64,000 bases of DNA from Urbifossiella sp046350095. Lineage in GTDB: Bacteria; Planctomycetota; Planctomycetia; Gemmatales; Gemmataceae. The position numbers and the translations under genes are program-made. Every line of letters starts with the position of its first letter. Position 1 is the first letter of the stretch. Below, in pieces: positions 1-8,779 of the stretch. The notes below the pieces were generated by a model, which saw nothing but the letters and a program-made list of their open reading frames with translations, did no database searches and was not told the DNA's origin. Location: positions 1,054,001 through 1,118,000 of the forward strand of contig JAXMBA010000003.1 of assembly GCA_046350095.1 (NCBI GenBank). Reading direction: 5' to 3'.

Positions 1-121
1 CTTCGCCGGCCTCACCGCCGACGAGGCCGCGGCCGCGCTCGGAATTTCGCCGAGCACCGCCGACCGCCACTGGGCCTACGCCCGCGCCTGGCTCGGGCGG
101 GCGCTCGCCGGCGGGCCGTGA
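1..121 (+). CDS. ECF RNA polymerase sigma factor, C-terminal end only
   Basis: The last 39 codons of a gene that begins left of the window. The readable peptide contains LTADEAAAALGISPSTADRHW followed by AYARAWL, the region 4 helix-turn-helix of ECF sigma factors that binds the -35 element. The ADRHW...ARAWL ending is typical of the large planctomycete ECF group that TIGR02999 describes. It stops at TGA 119-121 and faces the methyltransferase gene head to tail. Nothing can be said about its promoter, partner or N-terminus. Confidence 0.75.
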   Translation, partial: FAGLTADEAAAALGISPSTADRHWAYARAWLGRALAGGP

Positions 122-156
122 GCTGGGCGGCTCGAGTCGGGCAGACGAACCGGGGT

Positions 157-1170
157 TCAGTCCCGGAACGACACGACCGCCTGCTGGGTGGTCGGCGGGA
201 GGGGGTGGAACACGCTCCGGGCGAACCCGGCCGCGGCGAACACCCGCTCGTACTCGGCGAACGTGTAGGCGTCGCCGGCCGCGGTCGTCGCGAGCATCGT
301 CAGGGCGAACGCGGCCGTCGCCGGCGGCGTCACCCGGTCCGGCTCCGGGACGAACTCCAGCGTGACGGCCCGGCCGCCCGGGGCGAGGGCCGCGTGCGCC
401 TTGGCCGCCAGCCGCTCGCAGGCCGGCAGGTCGAAGTGGTGGAGGAAGTTCGTCAGCAGCACCACGTCGTACGGCCCGCCCCAGTCCACCTCGAACGCGC
501 TCCCCGGGAGGAGTGCCACCCGGTCGGCCACGCCTTCCCGCGCGGCGTTCTCGGCCGCCACCGCCAGCACGTTCGGCCAGTCCAGCGCCGTGACGCGGGC
601 GGCCGGGCACCGGCGGGCGACGGCGATCCCGAACAGGCCGTGCCCGGCGGCCACGTCGAGCACGCGCAGCCGGGTCTCCGAACCGTCGCCGACCAGGTCG
701 GCGAGCATCCGCGCCGGGAGGCTCATCATCGGGGCCATCGCCCGGGCGAACGCCACCCACACCGGGTTGTCGTGCGACACCGTCCCCTCGGCGGAGGTCG
801 CCGTCCCGCCCTTGCGGACGGCCGCCGTGAGGGACTGGAAGCTCTCGCGCAGCTGGGGCGTGAGGAGGAACTCGAGCGTCCCGCCGAGGTAGGCGGGGGA
901 GGCGCGGTTCAGGAAGGCGTCGGCGTCGGGCGTGAGGGCGTAGCGGTCGGCCGCCTTGTGCAGCAGCCCGACGACGGTCAGGTAGTCGGCCAGGATGCGG
1001 ACGCCGCGCGGGGACGCGCCGGTCGCCGCGGCGAGGTCGGCGGCCGTGGCGCGGCCGGCGGCGACGTGGGTGAACAGGTCGAGCTCCACCGCCGCCTTCA
1101 GCGCCTCGGTCCGCTGGTAGGCGTTGGCGAGGTCGAAGAACGCGGCCGGGGACGGCGGGGCGGGCGGCAT
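157..1170 (-). CDS. class I SAM-dependent O-methyltransferase (dimerisation-domain type)
   Basis: About 337 residues. The first 90 residues form a winged-helix dimerisation-like domain (AAFFDLANAY, then a Leu-rich helical stretch). The SAM-binding motif I, RVLDVAAGHGLFGIAVAR, lies near residue 170, and the acidic ribose-binding residue sits in VTALDWP about 20 residues later. The order matches the acetylserotonin/plant-type O-methyltransferase family, which methylates hydroxyl groups of small aromatic or polyketide substrates. The substrate here cannot be inferred. I start at ATG 1170 because GGAAGGA lies 6 bases upstream; ATG 1176 is in frame but directly abuts that site. The gene stands alone, with no biosynthetic partners nearby. 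Confidence 0.8.
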   Translation of the reverse strand: MPPAPPSPAAFFDLANAYQRTEALKAAVELDLFTHVAAGRATAADLAAATGASPRGVRILADYLTVVGLLHKAADRYALTPDADAFLNRASPAYLGGTLEFLLTPQLRESFQSLTAAVRKGGTATSAEGTVSHDNPVWVAFARAMAPMMSLPARMLADLVGDGSETRLRVLDVAAGHGLFGIAVARRCPAARVTALDWPNVLAVAAENAAREGVADRVALLPGSAFEVDWGGPYDVVLLTNFLHHFDLPACERLAAKAHAALAPGGRAVTLEFVPEPDRVTPPATAAFALTMLATTAAGDAYTFAEYERVFAAAGFARSVFHPLPPTTQQAVVSFRD

Positions 1171-1176
1171 CGGCAT

Positions 1177-1536
1177 TCCTTCCGCGGACGACGGCGGCGA
1201 GGCGTCATTCTAGGTCGGCCGCCCGGCACGGGGGGCGGAACCGCGGCCACCCCGAGGAGGTTCGCGCGCCGGCCTTCGCCGCGGACGGGTCGCGGCCGGC
1301 GTCGGCGCCCGGCGACGGCACGCCGCCCGAGGCGGCGATTTCATCCGGGGGCAAAAACTCGCTCAGGGCGGGACGTAATGTCCGCCAGAACCGCCCGCGG
1401 CCGGCCGCGGCGAGCTAGGCTCGTGAGACGTACGCGCCGCCCGAGGTTCCCATGCCCGCACCCCCCGACCCCCTCTCCTCTCCTCCCCCGGCCGCGGCGT
1501 CGAGCGTGTCCCTCCGAAGTCACTGAGTGGCCGGCC
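1177..1536. other. intergenic region between divergent genes
   Basis: About 360 bases between the methyltransferase start and the kinase start. A short open stretch begins at ATG 1452 but stops after about 24 codons and is not in frame with the kinase. I see no convincing promoter, repeat or RNA gene. Confidence 0.5.
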
Positions 1537-3246
1537 GTGCCAGCAACCGACCAATCCGTGTCCGCCAACCGCCAGGCCGGCGACGAGCCGGTCCCCGGGT
1601 ACGTCCTCGTCGAGCCGCTCGGCCGGGGCGGGTTCGGGGAGGTGTGGAAGTGCGTCGCCCCCGGCGGGCTCCACAAGGCCGTCAAGTTCGTCCCCGGCGG
1701 CGGCGACCAGCTCCGCCAGGAGGCGGCCGCGTTCGAGCGCGTCCGGGCGCTCCGCCACGCCTTCCTCCTGTCGCTGGAGCGGGTCGAGCTCATCGGCGGC
1801 GACCTCGTGATGGTGATGGAGCTGGCCGACGCCCAGCTCCAGGACCGGTTCGACGAGTGCCGCCGCCGGGGCCGGTGCGGCATCCCGCGGGACGAACTGC
1901 TGCGCTACGTCGCGGACGCCGCCGAGGCCCTCGACGTGATCGCGGCCCGGTACGGGCTCCAGCACCTCGACGTGAAGCCGGCCAACCTGTTCCTCATCGA
2001 CGGGCACGTGAAGGTCGGCGACTACGGCCTCGTCCGGGCGCTGGGCGCCGGCCCGTCCGATGCCGGGCTGACCCCGAAGTACGCCGCCCCCGAAGTCCTC
2101 CGGGGCAGCGCCGACGCGCGGTCCGACCAGTACAGCCTCGCGCTGGTCTACTACGAGCTGCTCACGGGGGCGTTCCCCTACCCCGGGCGGACCGCCCAGC
2201 AGTTGATGCTCCAGCACATGAGCCGTGCGCCGGACCTGACGGCGCTCCCGGCGACCGACCGGGCGGCGGTCGGCCGGGCGCTCGCGAAGGAGCCGGCCGA
2301 CCGGTTCCCGAGTTGCTCCGACTTCGTCCGGGCGGTGGCGACGGCGGGGGGCGGGAACCCGGGGTCGGGCGTCCTGTCGTTCCCGACGACCGTCCCCGAC
2401 CTGCAACTCGGCGCCGAGACGCGCCCCGCGCCCGTCAGCACCGTGGTGACCCCGCCGCCGGCCGAGACGCGGGTCACCCCCCGCGCGCCGGCCGCGGCGC
2501 CGGCCGACCTGCCGGTCGTGGCCTTCGTCCCGCGGCTGCGCCCGCGGCCGGGCCGCGCCGGCGACCAGTCGGCGGCCGAGTTCATCGAGGCGGTCGTCGC
2601 GGCCGCCCGGTACGAGAGCGCGGCGGGCGAGCCGGCGCCGGACGGGACGCGGTCGTGCCGGTTCCTGAGTACGACGTCGGCGGCGGTGCTCCCGGCGAAG
2701 TTGGCCGGCGTGGCCCGTCAGTTCGGCATGACCGTGGAGGCGTGGGAGTCGGGGGCGGTCCTGCGCCGGCAGCTCGGGGCGGGCGGGCGGGGCTCCGCCG
2801 GCGCGGCCGCGGGCGAGCTGTGGGTGCTGGTCCAGCGGGCCGAGCCGAGCCCCGAGACGGTCGCCACCGCGGGGCTGGCCGGCACCCTGACCGCGGCCGA
2901 CCAGCGGACGTACCTGGCGGCCCTGCCCGGGGTGCTGGCCGCGGTCCGCGGGGCGGTCGAGACCCTGCGCGACCGCCGGGCTCACCCGCGGTACGCCGTG
3001 GGGCTCCCCGTCCGCCTCCACCCGGTCGGCGCCGACGGGTCGGTCGGGGCGACGGAGGACGGGGTGTGCGAGGACGTGTCCGCGGGGGGCGTGCGAATCC
3101 TGACCCGCGCGGCCGCCTCGTGGCGGCGGGTGTACCTGGAGTTCCGGAGCATCGAGGGGGTGGCCGGCAACGCCCTGCTCGCGACCGTGGTCCGCTCCGG
3201 GCCCGGGTCCGGAGGCCACCTCATCGCTTGCCGGTTCATGGGGTAG
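1537..3246 (+). CDS. Ser/Thr protein kinase with C-terminal PilZ domain
   Basis: 569 residues from GTG 1537; GTG 1558 is an alternative in-frame start and no strong ribosome site decides. Kinase core: glycine loop GRGGFGEVW near residues 29-37, lysine in KAVKFV (K50), catalytic loop HLDVKPAN at 143-150 (HRD altered to HLD), DYG at 162-164, and an AAPE activation segment. A Pro/Ala-rich linker and an unassigned region follow. Residues about 478-569 look like a PilZ domain, with RAHPR (an RxxxR motif, R481/R485) and DVSAGG (DxSxxG, D513/S515/G518), the two motifs that bind cyclic-di-GMP in this family. I infer a soluble kinase gated by cyclic-di-GMP. No transmembrane segment is visible, unlike the other kinases in the window. 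Confidence 0.85.
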   Translation: MPATDQSVSANRQAGDEPVPGYVLVEPLGRGGFGEVWKCVAPGGLHKAVKFVPGGGDQLRQEAAAFERVRALRHAFLLSLERVELIGGDLVMVMELADAQLQDRFDECRRRGRCGIPRDELLRYVADAAEALDVIAARYGLQHLDVKPANLFLIDGHVKVGDYGLVRALGAGPSDAGLTPKYAAPEVLRGSADARSDQYSLALVYYELLTGAFPYPGRTAQQLMLQHMSRAPDLTALPATDRAAVGRALAKEPADRFPSCSDFVRAVATAGGGNPGSGVLSFPTTVPDLQLGAETRPAPVSTVVTPPPAETRVTPRAPAAAPADLPVVAFVPRLRPRPGRAGDQSAAEFIEAVVAAARYESAAGEPAPDGTRSCRFLSTTSAAVLPAKLAGVARQFGMTVEAWESGAVLRRQLGAGGRGSAGAAAGELWVLVQRAEPSPETVATAGLAGTLTAADQRTYLAALPGVLAAVRGAVETLRDRRAHPRYAVGLPVRLHPVGADGSVGATEDGVCEDVSAGGVRILTRAAASWRRVYLEFRSIEGVAGNALLATVVRSGPGSGGHLIACRFMG

Positions 3247-3375
3247 AGCCGACCACAGGCCTCCACGGGGTGTTGCCCGCAACGCGACGGCAGTCCCCGG
3301 TCCGTAAGCCGCGTCCCAGTCCGGCTCCGGCGGCGTCTCATCCGTGCTCAACGACGTCGGTCCGGCGGCGGCCGC

Positions 3376-5007
3376 TCACCACCCGGCGAGCCCCAGCGCG
3401 GCGCGGAACTCGGCCAGCGCCCGGAAGAAGTCCTGCCGGGCGCCGATCTCGATCACGTCGGCGTCGAACGCCGCCTGCTCCCGCAAGGTGACGCGTAGGA
3501 CGTCGCTGCGGCCGAGTCGGAGTTGCTCGCGCTCGGCCCGGGCAACCAGTCGCGCCAGCTCGACCCGCTGGCGGGCCTGGCGGTGGAACTCGTAGGCGCG
3601 GTCCAGCGCCGAGACGGCGTCCTGAACCTCGGCCCGCACCACGTCCTCCGCCTGCCGCAACTGGGCCTCGATCTGCGCGAGCTGCGCCCCGGCCAGGATC
3701 TCCTTTCCGCGGGCGTCCCGCCGCTGCAGCGGCAACTGCATCGCCACGCCGGCGTTCAACGTCGTGCGGTCGAGCCCGTTCGGGCCGGAGAGCGAACTGG
3801 TGCCGTACCCCACGTCCTGCGCCGCGGCGACCACGGCGTTCACGGCCGGGAGCGTCTGGTTCGATGCCAGCCGCAGGTCCACGGCCGCCTTCTCGCGCTG
3901 GAGGCGGAGCCGCTGCGGCTCCGGGCGGTTGGCGAGGGCGGTTCGCAGCGCCTCCGCAAACCCGGTCGGGACCGGCTGCACCTCGGGGAACTCCGGCAGC
4001 CGGTCCCGGCCGGCGAGGGTCGGGCTCCCGGCCTGGTCGCGGAGGAACAGGGACAGCTCGATGGTCGCCTGCTGGAACACCCGCTGGGCCTGCACCATGA
4101 GGCCGTTGCGCAGGGCGATGTTCTGCTGGTTGTCCACCCGCTCGATGTTCGCCGCCGGCCCGGCCTCGACGCGCACCCGCAACTGCTCGTCGCGCTCGAC
4201 CGCCAGCCGCACCAGCTCCTCGGCCACCTTGAGCCGGTGGCCGGCCCCGACCCAGGCCCAGTACGTGCGGGCCGCCGCCCGCTGGAAGTCGAGCCGCTGG
4301 CGGTGGATCACCGGCTCGGCGATCTGGCTGTCGAGCCGGGCCTGCTGGACCGCCGCCCGGGGGCGGTCGATCTCGCGGCCCTGGAGGAGGGGAATGCTGA
4401 CCCCGGCCCGGAACTCGCCGCCGTCGGCCGTCTTCTGCCCGAGGTTGTACGTCGGGAAGGTGCCGTACCCGTTCCGGTAGCCGGCGAACACCCCGAGCCC
4501 CGCGACCGGGAGCCCCTGGCTGACGGCCACGCCGCTGCGGACGTTGTCGTAGGTGGTCCCCTGCCCTTCCGCGGTGGCGCCGAGATTCAAGTCGAACGCG
4601 CCCATCGCCGACAGCAGCCGCCCGCCGGCCGCCACCCGCTCCTGCTCGACGGCCCGCAGCAGCGGGTAGTGCTGCTCCACCGCCGCCAACACCTCGTCGA
4701 GCCCGAGCGGCCCGCCGACGCTCGGCGGCGCTCCGGCAATCGCCGCGGCGTCCGTCGGCGGCGCGGGGGGTGCGGACTTCGGCGCGGGCTCGACCGGCCG
4801 CGGCGGCGGGAGCACCGGCTGGGCGGCGAACTTGTCGGTCGGCTCGGAGTAGGAGGCCGGTACGACCGCCGGCCGCGCCGGGGCCGCCGGCGTTGCCCGC
4901 GCCGCCCCGGCCGGCGCCGCGTACGCCCACGAAGAGTCCGGGTCGGCGGTGCGACACCCGGCCGCGGCGAGCACGGCGGCGACGTAGGCGGTTCGGGCCA
5001 GGGTCAC
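3376..5007 (-). CDS. TolC-like outer membrane efflux protein, probable lipoprotein
   Basis: 543 residues from GTG 5007, which overlaps the TGA of the upstream HlyD-like gene by 4 bases. The N-terminus has a short hydrophobic stretch ending in VLAAAGC, a loose lipobox with the cysteine at residue 18. A Pro/Ala linker then leads into two long helical repeats of the OEP/TolC type (for example RQRLDFQRAAARTYWAW and LAQIEAQLRQAEDVVRAEV). TolC proteins form a trimeric channel through the outer membrane and extend to the adaptor. It is the last gene of the ABC/HlyD/TolC trio and completes a tripartite exporter. The substrate is unknown. Confidence 0.87.
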   Translation of the reverse strand: MTLARTAYVAAVLAAAGCRTADPDSSWAYAAPAGAARATPAAPARPAVVPASYSEPTDKFAAQPVLPPPRPVEPAPKSAPPAPPTDAAAIAGAPPSVGGPLGLDEVLAAVEQHYPLLRAVEQERVAAGGRLLSAMGAFDLNLGATAEGQGTTYDNVRSGVAVSQGLPVAGLGVFAGYRNGYGTFPTYNLGQKTADGGEFRAGVSIPLLQGREIDRPRAAVQQARLDSQIAEPVIHRQRLDFQRAAARTYWAWVGAGHRLKVAEELVRLAVERDEQLRVRVEAGPAANIERVDNQQNIALRNGLMVQAQRVFQQATIELSLFLRDQAGSPTLAGRDRLPEFPEVQPVPTGFAEALRTALANRPEPQRLRLQREKAAVDLRLASNQTLPAVNAVVAAAQDVGYGTSSLSGPNGLDRTTLNAGVAMQLPLQRRDARGKEILAGAQLAQIEAQLRQAEDVVRAEVQDAVSALDRAYEFHRQARQRVELARLVARAEREQLRLGRSDVLRVTLREQAAFDADVIEIGARQDFFRALAEFRAALGLAGW

Positions 5008-6380
5008 TTCGTTTTCACCTTGGGCGGCTTGCTCTCGTCCATGTCCGGCGCCTTCGGGGCGACCACCGGCGGGAACCCGTTCAACTGGCGCCACAACTCG
5101 TACCCGAGCGTGACCCGGTTCAGGAACACCCAGCCGACGGCCTGGTTCCCCTGCCGCAGGTACAACCCCTCCGGCCACCGGTCGCCGGGGAACAGTTCGT
5201 CCGGCTCGACCAGGATGCGGAACCGGCCGTTCCCGTCGTCCGTCGCGTCGATCTGGCGGACCCGGCCGCCGAACGTCCCGATCGCGACCGACGGCCAGCC
5301 GGCGAACTGGATGCCGGGCCACCCCTCGAACTGGAGCCGCACGTGCGGCCCCCGCCCGGTCTGCTCCATGTGCGCGGCGATCAGCGGCGCGTCCACCCCG
5401 TCCACGAGTAATTCGACCACCCGGTCGGTGGCGTCGGGTACGATCACCGCCAGCTCGTCCCCCTCCTTGACGAACTGCCCGCCGGCCCCGGCGTTCGCGC
5501 TGATGCGGAACACCACCCCGTCGGTCGGAGCCCGGACGAACCGGGCCTTGAAGCGCTCGATCCGGTTGTCGATCTCCTGCAACTCGCGCTCGACCGAGAA
5601 CCGGTTCTGCTCGGCCCGGTGGAGGTCGCGGTGGGCCAGGGCCACGGCCGACAGCCCCGTCGCCGCGGCCTGGAGGACGAGCGAGTCGGCGGTCAGCACC
5701 GCCGCCTCGGCCCGCTTGATCTCGGCGTCGGCCCGGGTCACGTCGGTCTGGGCGCGGTCGGCCTTCGCCTTCGCGTCGTCCCGGCTCAGCTCCGACTCCA
5801 GCCCGCCGAACTGCTTGTCGCGGAACAGCCGGTCGAACATCTCGAACCGGCGGGTCTCGAACGTCGCCGCGAACTCGTTGTTCTTCCGCGCCTGGCGGGA
5901 CACGTCCACCAGCAGGGCGGCGGCGGCGCGGTTGGCCTTCGCGGCGGCGACGGCCGCCTCCATCGCCTGCTCCTGGGCCTTCACCGACCGCAACTGCTCG
6001 GCCACCTCGTCCGTCGCGGCCTCCTTGCGGCTGAAGAGAAACTTCCGCTGCACCTCCAACCGCTCGGCCAGGCCGGGGTCGTTATCGTCAATATCGACAA
6101 TCGGGTCGCCCGCCTTCACCTTCGATCCCTCGACCACGTACCACTTCTTCACCTGCCCGCCGACGAGGGCCGTGACCACCTGCTTCCGCTCGGTCGGCGC
6201 GAACGCGACCACCTGCCCGCGGCCGCGGACCGTCTGCTGCCACGGCACGACCACGAGGGCGGCCGGGAAAGCCACGAACAGCAGCAGCAGGAGCCGGCCG
6301 AACCACCGCACCGGCCGCGGGGTGCGGGCGGCATCCAGGCTCGCGAACGGGATCGTCGGGGAGAACGCCGGCGCGGTCAT
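5004..6380 (-). CDS. HlyD-family membrane fusion protein (periplasmic adaptor)
   Basis: 458 residues from ATG 6380, whose start overlaps the stop of the ABC gene (ATGA). One N-terminal membrane anchor (RLLLLLFVAFPAALVVVPW) is followed by the first half of a lipoyl/barrel-sandwich domain with VRGRGQVVAF. A long coiled-coil hairpin spans roughly residues 110-275 (many Ala/Glu/Arg heptads), then the second lipoyl half (VRAPTDGVVFRI) and a beta-barrel tail. This is the usual order in type I secretion and RND adaptors. It should link the inner-membrane ABC protein to the TolC-like protein encoded next. The tail ends in a short Lys-rich stretch. Confidence 0.87.
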   Translation of the reverse strand: MTAPAFSPTIPFASLDAARTPRPVRWFGRLLLLLFVAFPAALVVVPWQQTVRGRGQVVAFAPTERKQVVTALVGGQVKKWYVVEGSKVKAGDPIVDIDDNDPGLAERLEVQRKFLFSRKEAATDEVAEQLRSVKAQEQAMEAAVAAAKANRAAAALLVDVSRQARKNNEFAATFETRRFEMFDRLFRDKQFGGLESELSRDDAKAKADRAQTDVTRADAEIKRAEAAVLTADSLVLQAAATGLSAVALAHRDLHRAEQNRFSVERELQEIDNRIERFKARFVRAPTDGVVFRISANAGAGGQFVKEGDELAVIVPDATDRVVELLVDGVDAPLIAAHMEQTGRGPHVRLQFEGWPGIQFAGWPSVAIGTFGGRVRQIDATDDGNGRFRILVEPDELFPGDRWPEGLYLRQGNQAVGWVFLNRVTLGYELWRQLNGFPPVVAPKAPDMDESKPPKVKTK

Positions 6381-8062
6381 GCGTGGGCCTCCGGGGCGGC
6401 GCCGAGGGGGATCATCCGGTCGCACCGGCCGACCACCGCCGGGTTCGCCGTGGCGACGAGGAGCGTCCAGGGGGCGGCCCGGTCGAACAGCGCGGGGAGC
6501 AGATCGGCCGAGTCGAACGCGTCGAGGGTGCCGTCGAGGAGGAGGAGCCGCGGCCGGGCGGCGATCGCCCGGGCGAGCGTCAGCCGTACCGCCTGGACCC
6601 CGGACAGCGGCGCGCCGTTCGGGGTGAGCACGGTGTCGAACCCCTCCGGCAGCGCCTGCACGGTTTCGAGCAGGCCGACCGCATGGAGTGCGTCGCGCAC
6701 GGCGGCGGCGGACAGGTCGGCCCGGCCGACGCGGAGGTTGTCGTTAATGGTCCCGGCGAAGAGTTCGGCCCCGCCGACCAGTTCCACCTGCTCGCGCAGC
6801 CGGTCCGGGTCGAACACCCGCAGGTCGAGCCCGTCGAGTTCGACGACCCCGCGGTCCGGCTCGCGCAGCCCGGCGACGGTCTCGAACAGGAGCGTCTTGC
6901 CCGACCCCGGCGGGCCGAGAACCGCCACCCGCTCGCCGGCCGCGACGGCCCAGTCGGCGGGGATCGGGAGCCCCCGGCCGGACACCCGGTCCACCCCGCG
7001 GAGGCGGACGGCCATCGCCCCCCCGGGCGGCGGCGCCTCCCCGCCCTCCCGCTCCAGCGGCAGGTCGGTGAGGAGGCCGAGCTTCTCCGACCCGGCGAGC
7101 AGGTCGTAGTACGTCTCGGCGTACTTCCCCAACTTGGCGACCGAGCCGAGTACGACGGACACGATGAGCTCGGACGCGACGAGCTGGCCGAGGGTGAGCT
7201 GCTGGTGGATGACGAGGTAGCCGCCGAGCCCGAGGAGGGTGGTCCCGGCGACCACCTGGAGCCCGAGGGCGAACAGGGTCTGCCGCCACACCACCCGGAA
7301 GTGGGCCTTGCGGGCGGCCAGGTACTCGGCCGCCAGACGGTCGCCCTCGGCCGCCGCCAGCCGCGGCCCGCCGGCCAGCTTGATCGCCCGGTGCCGGTGG
7401 AGGAGTTCCTGCAGCCAGGCGGCCACGTCGTACTTGGCGTGCGACTCGTGGAGCGCGGTCTTCACCCCGCCCCACCCGAGGCCGAGCACCAGGAACAGCA
7501 CCAGCAGAATCAGCACCGCGTCGAACCCGAGCAGGAGCGGGTGGTAGAACGCCACCACCGTCAGCCCGACCACGGCCGTGACGACCAGCGCGACGCCGTC
7601 GAGCAGGAGGGTGGCCAGCGACTTCTGCACGTTCAGGACGTCGAAGAACCGGTTGGCCAGCTCCGGGCCGTACCGGCGGTCGAAGGCGTCGAGCCGGATG
7701 CGGGGGAGGCGGTGGGCGTAGTCGGCGGCCACCCGCACGAACAGCCGCCGCTGGAGGCACTCGACCACGTACACCTGCATCGCCCGGACCGCGGCCGCCA
7801 GCCCGAGGCACCCGAACAGCACCAGCGCCAGCACCACCACCGGCCAGAGGAGCACCCCGAACGCCACGGTGTTGACCAGCGACTCGACGGCGATCGGCGT
7901 GGCCAGCGACAGGACGGCCACGACGGCGGCGAACACCACGACGGTGGCGATGTCGCGCCGCTCGGGGCCGAGCAGCTGCCGCAGCCGGGTGTACGGCCGG
8001 GCCGGGGCGTGGCCGTGCCCGACCTCGTGTGCCGCGGGGGGGTGGGGAACAGACTCGCCCAT
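6377..8062 (-). CDS. HlyB-like ABC transporter (permease-ATPase) with degenerate ATPase site
   Basis: 561 residues: an N-terminal six-helix exporter membrane domain (about 35-310), then a nucleotide-binding domain. Walker A is intact (GPPGSGKT, 383-390) and the signature reads LSGVQ (486-490). The Walker B aspartate D510 is followed by Gly instead of the catalytic Glu (LLLLDGTLD). The switch His is replaced in VATANP (Ala near 539), and the Q-loop position reads LVGGAELF, without Gln. No N-terminal peptidase or C39-like domain is present. It starts 19 bases after the carbonic anhydrase stop and overlaps the HlyD-like gene by 4 bases. I read it as the inner-membrane part of a tripartite exporter that may hydrolyse ATP poorly or need a partner ATPase. 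The DG Walker B may be a trait of a planctomycete subfamily. Confidence 0.82.
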   Translation of the reverse strand: MGESVPHPPAAHEVGHGHAPARPYTRLRQLLGPERRDIATVVVFAAVVAVLSLATPIAVESLVNTVAFGVLLWPVVVLALVLFGCLGLAAAVRAMQVYVVECLQRRLFVRVAADYAHRLPRIRLDAFDRRYGPELANRFFDVLNVQKSLATLLLDGVALVVTAVVGLTVVAFYHPLLLGFDAVLILLVLFLVLGLGWGGVKTALHESHAKYDVAAWLQELLHRHRAIKLAGGPRLAAAEGDRLAAEYLAARKAHFRVVWRQTLFALGLQVVAGTTLLGLGGYLVIHQQLTLGQLVASELIVSVVLGSVAKLGKYAETYYDLLAGSEKLGLLTDLPLEREGGEAPPPGGAMAVRLRGVDRVSGRGLPIPADWAVAAGERVAVLGPPGSGKTLLFETVAGLREPDRGVVELDGLDLRVFDPDRLREQVELVGGAELFAGTINDNLRVGRADLSAAAVRDALHAVGLLETVQALPEGFDTVLTPNGAPLSGVQAVRLTLARAIAARPRLLLLDGTLDAFDSADLLPALFDRAAPWTLLVATANPAVVGRCDRMIPLGAAPEAHA

Positions 8063-8081
8063 GCATCAACTCGTGTGGTCA

Positions 8082-8753
8082 TTAACCGTCCACCGGCGTC
8101 ACCCGGCCGGTGGAGATATCGTAGACACCGCCCGCCACCACGAGGCGGCCGGCCCGGACCAGCCGGGCGACCACCGGCGACGCCTCCCGGAGAATGTCCA
8201 TCTGGTTGCGGACGTTCTCCCGGACCGCCGCCTCCACGTCCCCGCGGGAGGCCCGCACGGCCGGGCGGATGTGGTAGAACAGCGAGCTGATGGCCCCCGG
8301 CACCGGCTCCGCCTTCAGCGCCGCGGTCACCGCCCCGCAGCGGGTGTGGCCGAGGACGTAGAGCACCTTCGTCCCCAGCACGTCGACGCCGAACTCGAGG
8401 CTCCCGGTGATCTCGGACGTCGTCACGTTCCCGGCGATGCGGGTGACGAACAGGTCGCCGAACCCCTGGTCGAACACGATTTCGATGGGCACCCGGCTGT
8501 CGGCGCAGCCGAGGAAGGCGGCGAACGGCGCCTGCGACGGGGCTACCGCCTTGAGGCGGTCGAGGTCCCGGTGCGGGGCGGCCGGGCGGCCGGCGGCGAA
8601 CCGGTCGTTACCAGCGTACAGGAGCTTCAACGCGTCGGCCGGGCTCAGGTCGGCCGGCCGCGGGGCGGGTGGCGGGTCGGCCGGGCGGGCGGCCGCGGCG
8701 GTCAGGCCGGCGGCGGCGGTCGCCAGGAGGGTGCGGCGGGTCGGCTGGGTCAC
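8082..8753 (-). CDS. beta-class carbonic anhydrase with Tat signal peptide
   Basis: 223 residues from GTG 8753. The N-terminus carries a twin-arginine signal (RRTLLATAAAGLTAAAA), so the enzyme should be exported folded. The zinc site of beta-carbonic anhydrases is complete: CADSRVP supplies C83, D85 and R87, and GHTRCGA supplies H136 and C139. It interconverts CO2 and bicarbonate. The gene lies 26 bases downstream of an SbtA-type bicarbonate transporter and 19 bases upstream of the ABC transporter, all on one strand. I infer that it supplies or recycles bicarbonate outside the cytoplasmic membrane at the transporter entrance. Confidence 0.88.
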   Translation of the reverse strand: MTQPTRRTLLATAAAGLTAAAARPADPPPAPRPADLSPADALKLLYAGNDRFAAGRPAAPHRDLDRLKAVAPSQAPFAAFLGCADSRVPIEIVFDQGFGDLFVTRIAGNVTTSEITGSLEFGVDVLGTKVLYVLGHTRCGAVTAALKAEPVPGAISSLFYHIRPAVRASRGDVEAAVRENVRNQMDILREASPVVARLVRAGRLVVAGGVYDISTGRVTPVDG

Positions 8754-8779
8754 GCGGGTCTCCGGTAGGGGGTGTGAGG

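Noticed and set aside
1363..3351. Long minus-strand open frame opposite the kinase-PilZ gene
   Set aside because: No motif, very high Arg/Gly/Pro content, and the plus strand encodes a complete kinase.
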